The notes: generated by a model from the letters alone, not told the origin. A DNA stretch of 64,000 nucleotides from Eubacterium limosum (GCF_000807675.2 NZ_CP019962.1:4313157-4377156); one strand, 5' to 3'; shown: positions 24,021-32,493, counted from the first letter of the stretch. A program made the numbers and translations.

Positions 24021-24060
24021 CCCCCGCTTCTGTCACAGGACCGGGGGCTTTTATTTTTTC
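24021..24060 (+). terminator. terminator of the DHH phosphoesterase gene
   Basis: CCCCCG (24021-24026) pairs with CGGGGG (24042-24047), then CTTTTATTTTTT. Confidence 0.85.
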
Positions 24061-24063
24061 TTC

Positions 24064-24092
24064 TTTAAAACGTTATCAAACCATGCTATAAT
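24064..24092 (+). promoter_or_regulatory. extended -10 promoter of the riboswitch-controlled ABC operon
   Basis: TGCTATAAT (TATAAT at 24087-24092, with the extended TG) and a weak -35 TTTAAA (24064-24069), 17 bp apart. Confidence 0.6.
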
Positions 24093-24107
24093 GGATTTAT
24101 TGAACAA

Positions 24108-24205
24108 ACTCTGATGGCCTTAACCTAAATACAGGCTTCCAAAATCACCTGTCCATGGTTTTGCCACGATAGGGTAATGCTGGAAACGGCTTTACCTTCC
24201 GTATT
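24108..24205 (+). ncRNA. Moco-family (molybdenum/tungsten cofactor) riboswitch candidate
   Basis: The leader of the substrate-binding-protein gene resembles the E. coli moaA Moco RNA as I remember it: a 5' CTCTG start, a CCT-[TA]AAC-[CT]AAATAC-like strand, a stem ACAGG/CCTGT (24131-24135/24148-24152), then TTGCCAC, a long stem GGTAA-T-GCTG closed by a GAAA tetraloop with CGGC-T-TTACC (24173-24195), and TTCCGTATTTGAAAAGG at the 3' end, which mirrors TCCCGTATCTGGAAAGG of E. coli. The 3' edge runs into the AAAAGGAG ribosome-binding site (24208-24214), which suggests control of translation. The shorter central arm could mean a tungsten-cofactor (Tuco) variant. The operon content (metal-anion importer, XdhC) agrees. 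The resemblance was judged by eye and needs a covariance-model search. Confidence 0.6.
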
Positions 24206-24221
24206 TGAAAAGGAGTAAAAA

Positions 24222-25262
24222 ATGAAAAAAAAACTGCTATGTATGATTCTGGCCCTTACTTTGATTTTAAGTGTGACTGCCTGCAGCCCTAAGCAGGACG
24301 CCTCATCCGACAAAACCTTCGGCGAAATCAAGGTCACAGACGCCATTGGACGCGAGGTTACTCTTACCGCACCGGCGACCAAGGTGGTGGGAACACATAA
24401 TCCATCCCTAAATACCGCAGTTGTCATTGGCGGCGGCGGAAAGTACATTGCCGGCTTTGGCAACAAGGACATGGCCCGTGGCCTGTATGAGGAAGTAATC
24501 GACGGATACAATGACCTTCCCCAAATTGGTAAGGGCAAAGACATCAATATGGAAACCGTTATGGAATTAGGCGCAGACCTCGCTATTCTGCCTGAGCGTT
24601 TTGCCAGTCAGGCTGACCAGTTTGCCGAAGTTAATGTTCCTGCAGTGGTTGCCCTCCCCAATGATGAAAGTTTTGACACAGTCACGAACTCTTTAAAAAT
24701 TGTGGGAAAGGCTCTGGGTGAAGACAAACGGGCTGAAGAGATCACTTCCTTTATCGATGATAAAATCAACAACATCAGCAAAAAGGTAGGTGCTGCTTCA
24801 GAAAAGCCATCCATTTTGTTTTTAGGCGGCACCAGCTCTCTCACTGTTGCGCCTGACGCCATGATTCAAACTTATATTATCGAAAAGGCTGGCGGCACCA
24901 ATGCGGTCAGCGGTCTGGACAAAAAAGGTGAATTTGCCGATGTGAGCATTGAACAGATTGTAGGCTGGAATCCCGACATCATCTGGGTACCCTCCTACGC
25001 CAAATATAAGGTGGACGATATCTTGAATGACCCAGCCTGGACCAGTATCAAAGCGGTTCAGAACAAAGCCGTTTATGTTTTTCCATCCTCCCTGGAGCCG
25101 TGGGACTACCCCACTGCCTCCTCTGTACTGGGTGTCTGCTGGGCAGCCAATAATCTCCACGGAGATCTTTACAACTCAGATGATTTTATGAAGGATGTCG
25201 ATGCCTTCTATCAGATGGTCTATGGCAAAACCTTTACCAAGGAACAGCTTGGGCTTCAATAA
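24222..25262 (+). CDS. ABC transporter substrate-binding lipoprotein, probable molybdate/tungstate type
   Basis: A 346-residue lipoprotein: signal peptide ending in the lipobox SVTAC (Cys near residue 21), then a class III (FecB/BtuF-like) two-lobed binding protein with a single connecting helix. Recognisable stretches are the start ITDAIGREVTLTAPATKVVG-like segment, DINMETVMELGADLAIL, and the end PWDYPTASSVLGVCWAANNLHGDLY. This fold serves siderophores, B12 and, in the MolBCA branch, molybdate and tungstate. The Moco-type leader and downstream XdhC point to the oxyanion; that substrate is an inference. It is the first gene of the operon 24222-27916. Confidence 0.82.
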   Translation: MKKKLLCMILALTLILSVTACSPKQDASSDKTFGEIKVTDAIGREVTLTAPATKVVGTHNPSLNTAVVIGGGGKYIAGFGNKDMARGLYEEVIDGYNDLPQIGKGKDINMETVMELGADLAILPERFASQADQFAEVNVPAVVALPNDESFDTVTNSLKIVGKALGEDKRAEEITSFIDDKINNISKKVGAASEKPSILFLGGTSSLTVAPDAMIQTYIIEKAGGTNAVSGLDKKGEFADVSIEQIVGWNPDIIWVPSYAKYKVDDILNDPAWTSIKAVQNKAVYVFPSSLEPWDYPTASSVLGVCWAANNLHGDLYNSDDFMKDVDAFYQMVYGKTFTKEQLGLQ

Positions 25263-25277
25263 GCATTGAGGTCTTCC

Positions 25278-25320
25278 GGGCTGGCGGGCTTTACGATTGC
25301 CTGCCGGCCCTTTCATTTTA
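25278..25320 (+). terminator. intercistronic attenuator hairpin
   Basis: A 12-bp stem (25278-25289/25299-25310, two G-U pairs) with a 9-nt loop, then TTTCATTTTA. It would let much of the transcript end after the binding-protein gene, which is normally needed in excess over the permease. Confidence 0.65.
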
Positions 25321-25326
25321 TCTGCT

Positions 25327-26334
25327 ATGAAGAACACAAAACATCGACATCTCATTATTATACTGACGGTTATATTGCTCACGCTCATTGTTATTGCCTG
25401 CTGTGTGGGGCGCTATACAGTTAATCCCAAGGATATGCTCCATGCCATCCAGACTAAAATGACAGGCGTGCCGGGGAATCTGGCTATGGAAAACGTCTTT
25501 TTTGTCATTCGGCTGCCCCGTGTCATTGCCGCGGTCAGCATCGGCGCAGTGCTTTCACTCTGCGGTGCGGTTTATCAGGGCATTTTCAAAAACCCGCTGG
25601 TATCACCGGATTTGCTCGGCGTTTCCAAGGGTGCCTGTGTCGGCGCGGCACTGGCGATTCTTCTGGGCGGCGGCATGCTTGCGCGCCAGCTGTCTGCCTT
25701 TGCCTTTGGCATCATCGCCATGCTCATGACCATGACCTTTCCAAAGCTTCTGCGCAACCAGAGCAACCTTGTCCTGGTGCTTGCCGGTATCATCACCAGC
25801 GGCTTTATGGATTCAATCCTCGGACTTATGAAATTCACCTCTGAAAATGATACGGACCTCACCGCCATTGTTTTCTGGCAGATGGGCAGTCTGTCTTCCA
25901 TAAAAGTTCATGAAATTCTCTCTGTGCTGCCTGTCTTTGCTGTTGGTGCACTTATCCTGCTGAGCCTCTCCTTTCGGATTAATATCCTTTCCTTTGGCGA
26001 CATTGAAGCCCAGAGCCTTGGGGTTAATGTCAAGAAAATCCGATGGGTCATCATCCTGATCGCCAGCCTGCTGACAGCTAGCGCTGTCTGTATCAGCGGA
26101 ACCATCGCCTGGATTGGGCTGATCATGCCCCATCTTGCAAGAATGCTGGCCGGTTCTGACCATATTAAATCTTTACCGGTAACCATGCTGATGGGCGGCA
26201 TTTTTCTTCTTCTCATTGATACCATTGCGCGGACCGCCACCTCTCTGGAAATTCCGCTTTCGGTTTTGACAGGACTCATCGGAGCCCCCTTCTTTGCCTG
26301 GCTTTTATACCGGCAGAAAGCAAAGGTGAGCTGA
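25327..26334 (+). CDS. FecCD-family ABC transporter permease
   Basis: I start at the ATG at 25327 (MKNTKHRHL); a TTG at 25297 in frame lies inside the attenuator loop. No ribosome-binding site is visible before 25327, which is unusual and suggests low translation. The 335-residue protein has about ten membrane helices and the family marks RLPRVIAAVSIGAVLSLCGAVYQGIFKNPLVSPDLLGVSKGAC and the coupling-helix region ISGTIAWIGLIMPHLARMLAGSDH. It forms the channel of the importer. The ATPase gene starts within its stop codon (TGATG). Confidence 0.9.
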   Translation: MKNTKHRHLIIILTVILLTLIVIACCVGRYTVNPKDMLHAIQTKMTGVPGNLAMENVFFVIRLPRVIAAVSIGAVLSLCGAVYQGIFKNPLVSPDLLGVSKGACVGAALAILLGGGMLARQLSAFAFGIIAMLMTMTFPKLLRNQSNLVLVLAGIITSGFMDSILGLMKFTSENDTDLTAIVFWQMGSLSSIKVHEILSVLPVFAVGALILLSLSFRINILSFGDIEAQSLGVNVKKIRWVIILIASLLTASAVCISGTIAWIGLIMPHLARMLAGSDHIKSLPVTMLMGGIFLLLIDTIARTATSLEIPLSVLTGLIGAPFFAWLLYRQKAKVS

Positions 26335-27110
26335 TGAAGATACAGATTGAAAACCTGTCTTTTTCTTACGATGAATCCGCTCCTCTGCTAAAAAACATTG
26401 GCTTTACCCTTAGCTCTGGCCGTGTAATTTCCATCCTCGGGCCAAACGGAGCAGGGAAAACGACGCTGCTCAACTGTATTGCCGGTCTGTTTAAGCCCGC
26501 AGAGGGCAGCATCCTCATTGATGGAAGAGACATGGACTCGCTCACCCACCGGAAGATTGCCAAAATAATCGGTTATGTGCCACAGATCATTGTCCCCACC
26601 TTTTCCTATTCTGTTCTGGATTATGTGGTGACAGGCTGCGCGCCTCACATCGGTACCTTTGAACGGCCAAAGCAGATTCATTTTGACGCTGCTATGGCCG
26701 CGCTTGAAAAAATGGGTATTACAGCACTCAAAGATAAGCCCTACAACGAGATCAGCGGCGGTGAACGGCAGCAGGTCAGCATTGCACGGGCCCTTGCTCA
26801 AAAGCCATCCTTCATCCTGATGGATGAGCCCACCTCCCATCTGGACTACGGCAATCAGATTCAGGTTCTTAAAACGATCCGCTCAATGGCTTCTCAGGGC
26901 TACGGCATTGCTCTGACCACACACAATCCAGACCATGCGCTGCTCCTGGGCGATCAGCTGGCTGTTCTGGAACGTGATGGTACCTTTACCTTTGGCGACT
27001 GCAAAGAGGTATTAACCGAGCCATTTCTCAACCATCTTTACGGTATAGACCTCCGGCTTGAGGAAATCACTTCCGTTGGCCGCCGGGTCTGCTTTGCACC
27101 AAAACTATAA
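26334..27110 (+). CDS. ABC transporter ATP-binding protein (FecE/BtuD type)
   Basis: A 258-residue ATPase partner of the FecCD permease. Walker A GPNGAGKTT (about residues 37-45), Q-loop VPQ, signature ISGGERQQV, Walker B FILMDEPTSHLD and switch His in LTTHNPDHAL are all intact. The length and the SYDESAPLLKNIGFTLSSG start are typical of the FecE/FepC group. One-base overlap with the permease gene shows coupled translation. Confidence 0.93.
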   Translation: MKIQIENLSFSYDESAPLLKNIGFTLSSGRVISILGPNGAGKTTLLNCIAGLFKPAEGSILIDGRDMDSLTHRKIAKIIGYVPQIIVPTFSYSVLDYVVTGCAPHIGTFERPKQIHFDAAMAALEKMGITALKDKPYNEISGGERQQVSIARALAQKPSFILMDEPTSHLDYGNQIQVLKTIRSMASQGYGIALTTHNPDHALLLGDQLAVLERDGTFTFGDCKEVLTEPFLNHLYGIDLRLEEITSVGRRVCFAPKL

Positions 27111-27124
27111 AATGGAGGTTTACC

Positions 27125-27916
27125 ATGAATCCAAAAAAATTACTGGAAGAACAGCTTAAGCTGGAGGAAGCCGGGCGACCTTACGCGGTTGTCACGATTA
27201 TCCGGGCTGATGGCGCCGTCCCCAGAAAAAGCGGTAAAATGTTGGTAACTGCGGATGGCAACAGCATCGGCACCATTGGTGGTGGCAGTTCAGAGCTGCT
27301 GGCCATACAGGATGCCCAGGCATGTATCCGCTATGGAGAAAACGCCATTAAGGATTATACCCTGAACAACGAAAGCGGCATGGTCTGCGGAGGTGACTTC
27401 TCGGTGTTTATTGAGGTTGAAAACCCAAGACCGCGTCTGATTCTCTGCGGCGCTGGCCACGTTGGGACTGCCCTTATGAAAGCAGCCCGACTGGCTGGCT
27501 TTGATATCACACTGGTTGATACCCGCGGGGAGGACCAGATCGGAGATGCCATCTTGCTGTCAGATACCTACGTACCCGTTGAGGACTTCTATAAAGGGAT
27601 GATGGCTCTGACGATTCCCGCCGGGGCTTTTATTGTCATTACCACCTATGGTCACCGTTTTGACAAAGAAGCGCTTGCGGCAGCTCTTACTAAAAAAGCC
27701 GCCTATCTTGGGATGATTGGCAGCCGTAAAAAAATCGCAGCGGTTTATGAAAAGCTTCGTTCTGAGAGCTTTACCAATGAACAGCTGGAAGCCGTCTATG
27801 CGCCCATCGGCATGGATATTGGTGGTGAAACGCCTGAGGAGATCGCCATCTCTATTATCGCTGAAATGCTGGCAGTCAAATATAAACGAAGTGGCGTACA
27901 TTTAAAGGATCTCTAA
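27125..27916 (+). CDS. XdhC/CoxI family protein (molybdenum-cofactor chaperone type)
   Basis: A 263-residue protein with the XdhC_CoxI N-terminal domain (VVTIIRADGAVPRKSGKMLV, GTIGGGSSELLAIQDA; residues about 18-75) and a C-terminal Rossmann domain (LILCGAGHVGTALMKAARLAGFDITLVDTR, TYGHRFDKEAL, YLGMIGSRKK). XdhC proteins bind and sulfurate molybdenum cofactor and deliver it to hydroxylases such as xanthine dehydrogenase. In this operon it links the importer to cofactor insertion. No molybdoenzyme gene lies in the window. GGAGG precedes the ATG 15 bp after the ATPase gene. Confidence 0.9.
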   Translation: MNPKKLLEEQLKLEEAGRPYAVVTIIRADGAVPRKSGKMLVTADGNSIGTIGGGSSELLAIQDAQACIRYGENAIKDYTLNNESGMVCGGDFSVFIEVENPRPRLILCGAGHVGTALMKAARLAGFDITLVDTRGEDQIGDAILLSDTYVPVEDFYKGMMALTIPAGAFIVITTYGHRFDKEALAAALTKKAAYLGMIGSRKKIAAVYEKLRSESFTNEQLEAVYAPIGMDIGGETPEEIAISIIAEMLAVKYKRSGVHLKDL

Positions 27917-27939
27917 ATCTATATCGTTGAAAAATTTTT

Positions 27940-27970
27940 ACCGGAGTCTGGTCTCCGGTTTTTTATTTTT
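27940..27970 (+). terminator. terminator of the Mo/W-type ABC operon
   Basis: ACCGGAG/CTCCGGT stem (27940-27946/27953-27959) with a six-base loop and a long T-rich tail. Confidence 0.85.
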
Positions 27971-28008
27971 TGTCCATTGGCCTTTGAGTTGTTTTTGTGA
28001 AAGTTCGA

Positions 28009-28023
28009 TTCATTTCAGACTCA
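28009..28023. promoter_or_regulatory. candidate enhancer site for the sigma-54 activator, left promoter
   Basis: TTCATTTCAGACTCA, about 105 bp upstream of the -24 element. The reverse complement of 32459-32473 (TTCAAATCTGACTCA) matches it at 12 of 15 positions. The distance and the shared motif fit an upstream activating site. Confidence 0.5.
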
Positions 28024-28127
28024 CTTTTGAGTATTTTTTGTAATTTATTCTTTTTTATTTTCTAATTCTTTTTTAAAACCCCTTTATTACCCTGTATTTT
28101 CGTAATTTTATATTTTATCTTGTTTTA

Positions 28128-28143
28128 TGGCACACATCTTGCA
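28128..28143 (+). promoter_or_regulatory. sigma-54 (-24/-12) promoter of the MFS-MttB operon
   Basis: TGGCACACATCTTGCA matches the sigma-54 consensus TGGCAC-N5-TTGC[AT] with the invariant GG and GC at the right spacing. It lies 54 bp before the MFS start codon. Confidence 0.85.
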
Positions 28144-28196
28144 TTACATATTGGCATCAGAGATCTGAATCATTTTTTTAGAAAGGAAAAGAAACA

Positions 28197-29453
28197 ATGG
28201 ACCTTAAGAAAAAACGTTATATTCTCATGTTCTTTATGGGAATGCTTTACTCCTCCCAAAACGTCATGCCCTGGTTTTCAACCTACTACTACAAAGCCAT
28301 GCAGGGGGCCCTCGGCTATACCGACGGTCAGCTTGGGATGCTGATCACGGTTTTTGGTATTATTGCCGTTTTTATGTACATCATCGCTGGTATTTTATCT
28401 GACCGTTTTCCGCTCAAACCATTGCTGCTCATCTCAAGCTTTGGAACCGGCGCCCTGATTCTGCTGATGGCCACCCTTCCCAGCTATCCAATCATGCTGG
28501 CTATCCAGATGGGCTTTGCTGTCACGGTTGTCTGTACCTTCTACGGCGCTTTTGTAAAATTCACCCACACCATTGGTGAAGAACATGAGCAGGGGAAAAT
28601 GTATGGTTTCATGTTTGCCTTTAACGGGCTTCTTGGAATGACCCTCGGCTTCATTGCCTCAGGTATTTATGCAGGCCTCTCGGGATCAGGCGATGTCGAA
28701 GCCTTCCGCTATATGCTTTACCTGTATGCCTTCTTTAACATCCTGCCTGGTATTGTTCTTCTGTTCTTCTACAACGAAAAACGGGATACTTACCTGACCG
28801 AGGAGGACCAGGATGAAAAGTTCCAGTTAAAATATCTTGGTGACGTCGTAAAAATGCCAGAGGTCTGGTTAATCGCCTTAATGGGCTGCTGCTCCTACAC
28901 TTTTAAATGCAGCGCTTCCTATTTCACACCCTACCTGACCGACGCCTTTGCCATTCCGGTTGTTATGATGAACTTTATTGCCATTTTCAGATCTTATGGT
29001 GTGCGCATTATCATGAACCCCATCTCAGGTATTTTCATTGATAAAATGAAATCTGCCACCAAGGTCATGACCGTGGATTTCATCCTCGGTATCATCGTTA
29101 TTGGTATTACACTGCTGCTGCCCGGCGATCCTTCCTTTGCCATCATTGCGGTTATTCTTCTGCTCATGGTTGCAGCGATCTATAATCTGTCTGTTCCCTG
29201 CTGGTATACGCCTATCACAGAGGCCAAAATTCCAAACAAATACTACGGCACCATCGTCGGTATTGTCTCAGCCGTTGCCTTTTCACCCGATGCTTTTTTC
29301 TATCTGATTGGCGGCAATATGCTGGATAAATACGGCGAAGCAGGCTATACTTATATCTTTATGCTCGTTCTCGGTATTGTCGTCGTCGGCCTTTTGATCA
29401 GCATTATCTTAAGACGGATGATTCAAAAAAAGAACATGCAGCAGGCCCTTTAG
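28197..29453 (+). CDS. MFS transporter (MFS-1)
   Basis: A 418-residue, 12-helix major-facilitator permease (two six-helix bundles, cytoplasmic loop near residues 190-215). The loop-2 motif is AGILSDRFPLKPLL, close to G-x-x-x-D-R-x-x-R-[KR]. It belongs to an anaerobe group related to OFA/nitrate-type MFS proteins often placed beside MttB genes. The MttB gene follows after 37 bp, so it probably imports the quaternary amine that MttB demethylates; this is inference from context. AAAGGAAAAG precedes the ATG. Transcription is from the sigma-54 promoter at 28128. Confidence 0.88.
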   Translation: MDLKKKRYILMFFMGMLYSSQNVMPWFSTYYYKAMQGALGYTDGQLGMLITVFGIIAVFMYIIAGILSDRFPLKPLLLISSFGTGALILLMATLPSYPIMLAIQMGFAVTVVCTFYGAFVKFTHTIGEEHEQGKMYGFMFAFNGLLGMTLGFIASGIYAGLSGSGDVEAFRYMLYLYAFFNILPGIVLLFFYNEKRDTYLTEEDQDEKFQLKYLGDVVKMPEVWLIALMGCCSYTFKCSASYFTPYLTDAFAIPVVMMNFIAIFRSYGVRIIMNPISGIFIDKMKSATKVMTVDFILGIIVIGITLLLPGDPSFAIIAVILLLMVAAIYNLSVPCWYTPITEAKIPNKYYGTIVGIVSAVAFSPDAFFYLIGGNMLDKYGEAGYTYIFMLVLGIVVVGLLISIILRRMIQKKNMQQAL

Positions 29454-29490
29454 TTTTTAATTAAAATTACAATAAAAGTGAGGTAGAAAA

Positions 29491-30942
29491 ATGTTACGCA
29501 AAAACGCTTATGATCTGTTTCTGAGTTTGGATGATGTCGAAAAAATCCATGAGAGCACTCTACGTGTCTTAAAGGAAGTCGGTGTAGAATTCAAACACGA
29601 AGAAGTGCTGGATGTCTTTAAAAAACACGGCGCCCGTGTCGAAAACTCCATTGTCTATCTCGATGAGAATATGATTAACAACGCGCTGCAAACCGTGCCC
29701 AAGAGCTTTGAACTCCATGGACGTGCTGGTTTCTCCACCATTTCTGTCGATGGGGCCCCGGTCATCACCACTGCTGGCGGACCACCGCAGCTGGTGCATG
29801 AGGATGACTCGATTCGTGACTCTACCCTTGAAGATGTCATTAAATTTTACAAGCTCATCGAATCCAGCGATGTCATTGATGTTACCCGTATCGTATCCTC
29901 GGATACCTCGGACCTTGACCGCAGTTCTGAAAATCTTTTTAACCCGCAGCAGGCGCTGCTGTTAAAATACAATACCAAGCCTGTTTACGGCACCATTGTC
30001 AACAGCAACCATACCCGCGGTAAGAGCATCCGCCAGGGTACCCGCGATTCTATTCAGCTCATAAAAAAATTCTATGATGTGTGGGACAAAAATATTATTC
30101 TGACCGACCACTGCTGTATTTCTCCCCTTTCTGTCGGCAGTGAGGTTCTGGAAAACATGCTGGCGATGCTGGATGAGGATCAGATTGTCCAGTTCACGGT
30201 CTGCTCCATGACCAATCTGACCTCCCCGCCAAGCATTATGGGGACCGTTGTGCAGGATAACGCAACGCTGCTGGCCGCCATGGTTTTCACACAGCTTATA
30301 AAGCCTGGAACACCGACCATTTACCGTACTTTAAGCTCCCCGACAGATATGCGTGAGGTCAAGCTGGCAATCGGCAGCCCTGAAAATACCCTCCTTGGCT
30401 TTGCTGGTATCGCCATGGCCCGCTACTACGGTGTGCCGGTAGGCTCTGGGGGCGGTCTTTCCGACTCTCTTACCGTTGACTACCAGGCAGGCGCAGAAAC
30501 CATGATGACCCTTCTGCCAACCTATCTGGGCAATGCAGACTTTGTTTCTCACTCTGTCGGCACCCTCGGCTCTTTTAACCTCGGCAGCTTTGAAAAGCTG
30601 GTGCTGGATGAAGAGGCTGTCTCCATGCTGAAGCGCCTCTACGAAGGCATTGCCATTTCGGACAAAAAGGACGGCGTCGACCTGATGCTTAAAGTCGGCC
30701 CACGCGGAAACTACCTCAAAGGCAGAACGCCAAAGGATTACCGTGAAGAGCACTACCTGCCAAAATACTTTAATAAGCAGGGCGATAAGCTGGCGGATCG
30801 CGAAAAATTCGGTACAGCCCTGGATCGCGCGAAAAAAGATGTACAGCGCCGCGTAGACGAATACGAGCTTCCTGAAACGACAAAGAAACAAAAGGAAATA
30901 CTGAACGAATACCTCCCTGATCCTTATAAATACGAGCTTTAA
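29491..30942 (+). CDS. MttB-superfamily corrinoid-dependent methyltransferase without pyrrolysine (MttB-1)
   Basis: A 483-residue TIM-barrel methyltransferase of the trimethylamine methyltransferase superfamily with an uninterrupted frame, so no in-frame amber codon for pyrrolysine. Family features are the start LDDVEKIHESTLRVLKEVGVEFKHEEVLDVFKKHGARVE, the HGRAGFSTISVDG segment, ADFVSHSVGTLGSFNLGSFEKLVLDEE and the C-terminal LPDPYKYEL. Characterised members demethylate glycine betaine (MtgB), proline betaine, carnitine or gamma-butyrobetaine and pass the methyl group to a corrinoid protein. The substrate here is unknown; this copy is clearly diverged from the pair at 48.6 and 52.7 kb. It is under the sigma-54 promoter with MFS-1. 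Confidence 0.93.
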   Translation: MLRKNAYDLFLSLDDVEKIHESTLRVLKEVGVEFKHEEVLDVFKKHGARVENSIVYLDENMINNALQTVPKSFELHGRAGFSTISVDGAPVITTAGGPPQLVHEDDSIRDSTLEDVIKFYKLIESSDVIDVTRIVSSDTSDLDRSSENLFNPQQALLLKYNTKPVYGTIVNSNHTRGKSIRQGTRDSIQLIKKFYDVWDKNIILTDHCCISPLSVGSEVLENMLAMLDEDQIVQFTVCSMTNLTSPPSIMGTVVQDNATLLAAMVFTQLIKPGTPTIYRTLSSPTDMREVKLAIGSPENTLLGFAGIAMARYYGVPVGSGGGLSDSLTVDYQAGAETMMTLLPTYLGNADFVSHSVGTLGSFNLGSFEKLVLDEEAVSMLKRLYEGIAISDKKDGVDLMLKVGPRGNYLKGRTPKDYREEHYLPKYFNKQGDKLADREKFGTALDRAKKDVQRRVDEYELPETTKKQKEILNEYLPDPYKYEL

Positions 30943-30945
30943 GTA

Positions 30946-30979
30946 AAAAGGAGATGCACCCCCGAGTGCATCTCCTTTT
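30946..30979 (+). terminator. bidirectional terminator between MttB-1 and the sigma-54 activator
   Basis: AAAAGGAGATGCAC (30946-30959) pairs perfectly with GTGCATCTCCTTTT (30966-30979), 14 bp, six-base loop. It separates the two converging genes. Confidence 0.85.
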
Positions 30980-30980
30980 C

Positions 30981-32378
30981 CTATTCTTCCTTCTCATTAT
31001 ATACATACTTGCGTATGAGACGGTAAGCCTTGGACTGGCTGATGTTTAAGGCCTCTGCCATTTTTCGGCTGCTCTTATAAAAAAGATAGCTGTTTTCCAC
31101 CAGTCTGCGCTCTGCCTCCTCCATCACTGATTCGTAGTCGGAGGTTACAGCCCTCTTCGAGCCGGACTCTTCCTCTGAGGTGAAACGCTGAAAATCATAA
31201 TCCTCGATGACCTTGCCATCGGACAGGATCACAAGCCTTTCCATCAGGTTTCGCAGCTGGCGGATATTGCCTGGCCAGTGGTACCCGCACAGAAGCGGTG
31301 GCACTTTTTTAGAAAAATACTTGTCGGTTTTATACTTTTCATTAAACACATTCAGAAAATAGTTTGCCAGAGAGATGATGTCCTCTGGCCGCTCCCGCAG
31401 AGGCGGCAGGGTGGTCTTAATGCTGTTCAAACGCCAGTAGAGATCTTCTCTGAATTTATTGTCCTGAACCAGCTGATACAAATCCTTATTGGTAGCAGTG
31501 ATGATTCGGATATCCACGTGCTCTGGGGTGGTGCTCCCCACAGGAATAAAGCGTTTATTTTCAATAACATCCAGTATCTTGACCTGCATGGGCAGGGAGA
31601 GCTCTCCAATCTCATCCAGAAAAAGGGTTCCGCCGTTGGCAATCTTGATCAGACCTTCCTTCCCCTTATTGCTGGCGCCGGTAAAGGCATGTGGCACATA
31701 ACCGAACAGCTCAGATTCCAGCAGGGTTTCCGGAATTGCCGAGCAGTTAATCGAGATAAAGGGCTTGTCTCTGCGCAGACTGTTGGTATGAACATATTTC
31801 GATAAAAAACTTTTGCCTGTCCCGGATTCGCCCAAAATAAGAACGTTGATATCCGTTTTGGACACCTTCTGTAAAATGGAAAGACAGCGCTTAATCGCTT
31901 TGCTTGAGCCAATGATCTCCCCAGAGTCCTCTTCCTCCGACACGATGGTTTTAACCTCATTTTTAATGCTGAAATCATAGCTGTTAATAGGGTCCTGAGT
32001 CGTTGAAACGATCATCTCCACATTTCCCTCTTCATCGAGAATCGGGACAGAGATGGTGACCACGTTTTGCTCCATAGCGTAATACTTGTTCTCCGCGATA
32101 ATGACCTTCTTCGACTTTTTTACCCGACCCGACAGGGATATTTTCCACCGCTCAGGCCTCAGCTCACTTTGGAGGTTCATGTTCTTCATCTGTTCCGGCG
32201 TCAAGCCATAGTGGCGCATACACGCCGGATTGGTGTAGACATACTGGTCATCAGCATCCGTCACAAAAACCTCTGTATACGCATTTTCTAAAATTTTGAG
32301 CAGCGTTTCCTTTGTCAGGCTGTCTAAATATGTCTGATATTCTTCACTGTAACCTAATTCTGCCATTACTCTCCTCAT
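30981..32378 (-). CDS. sigma-54 dependent enhancer-binding regulator, PAS-AAA-HTH
   Basis: A 465-residue activator: N-terminal PAS sensor (about 20-140; TEVFVTDADDQYVYTNPACMRHYGL), AAA+ domain (about 150-385) and a Fis-type HTH end (about 425-465; MAEALNISQSKAYRLIRKY). Walker A is GESGTGKS, Walker B GGTLFLDEIGEL. The loop that contacts sigma-54, normally GAFTGA, reads HAFTGA. It converges on MttB-1 and is divergent from the ABC operon. Both flanking operons have -24/-12 promoters, so it very likely activates both, sensing their substrate with PAS. Without a receiver domain it should act as a one-component sensor. Confidence 0.94.
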   Translation of the reverse strand: MRRVMAELGYSEEYQTYLDSLTKETLLKILENAYTEVFVTDADDQYVYTNPACMRHYGLTPEQMKNMNLQSELRPERWKISLSGRVKKSKKVIIAENKYYAMEQNVVTISVPILDEEGNVEMIVSTTQDPINSYDFSIKNEVKTIVSEEEDSGEIIGSSKAIKRCLSILQKVSKTDINVLILGESGTGKSFLSKYVHTNSLRRDKPFISINCSAIPETLLESELFGYVPHAFTGASNKGKEGLIKIANGGTLFLDEIGELSLPMQVKILDVIENKRFIPVGSTTPEHVDIRIITATNKDLYQLVQDNKFREDLYWRLNSIKTTLPPLRERPEDIISLANYFLNVFNEKYKTDKYFSKKVPPLLCGYHWPGNIRQLRNLMERLVILSDGKVIEDYDFQRFTSEEESGSKRAVTSDYESVMEEAERRLVENSYLFYKSSRKMAEALNISQSKAYRLIRKYVYNEKEE

Positions 32379-32458
32379 TCCACTTTTTTTGTAATTTATC
32401 CATTATTACAACTAATCTAAAAATTACAATCGTTTTCCCTGCCTATTATAACCGATTT

Positions 32459-32493
32459 TGAGTCAGATTTGAACTGCTATTTTCAGATTTGAA
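32459..32493. promoter_or_regulatory. candidate enhancer sites for the sigma-54 activator, right promoter
   Basis: TCAGATTTGAA occurs twice, at 32463-32473 and 32483-32493, 20 bp apart (two helical turns) and about 130-160 bp before the -24 element at 32622. The first copy, extended by TGAG on its left, is the inverted counterpart of the site at 28009-28023. A palindrome TTGTAAT/ATTACAA lies closer to the regulator start and could act in its own control. Confidence 0.55.

Noticed and set aside
24108-24205. Cobalamin riboswitch before the BtuF-like gene
   Set aside because: A GCCAC stretch is present but the GGTGAAAATCC and CGGTCCCGCC elements, clear in the leader at 59.6 kb, are absent.
30331-30891. 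186-codon frame antisense to MttB-1
   Set aside because: Shadow of a clear MttB gene; no ribosome-binding site or recognisable domain.
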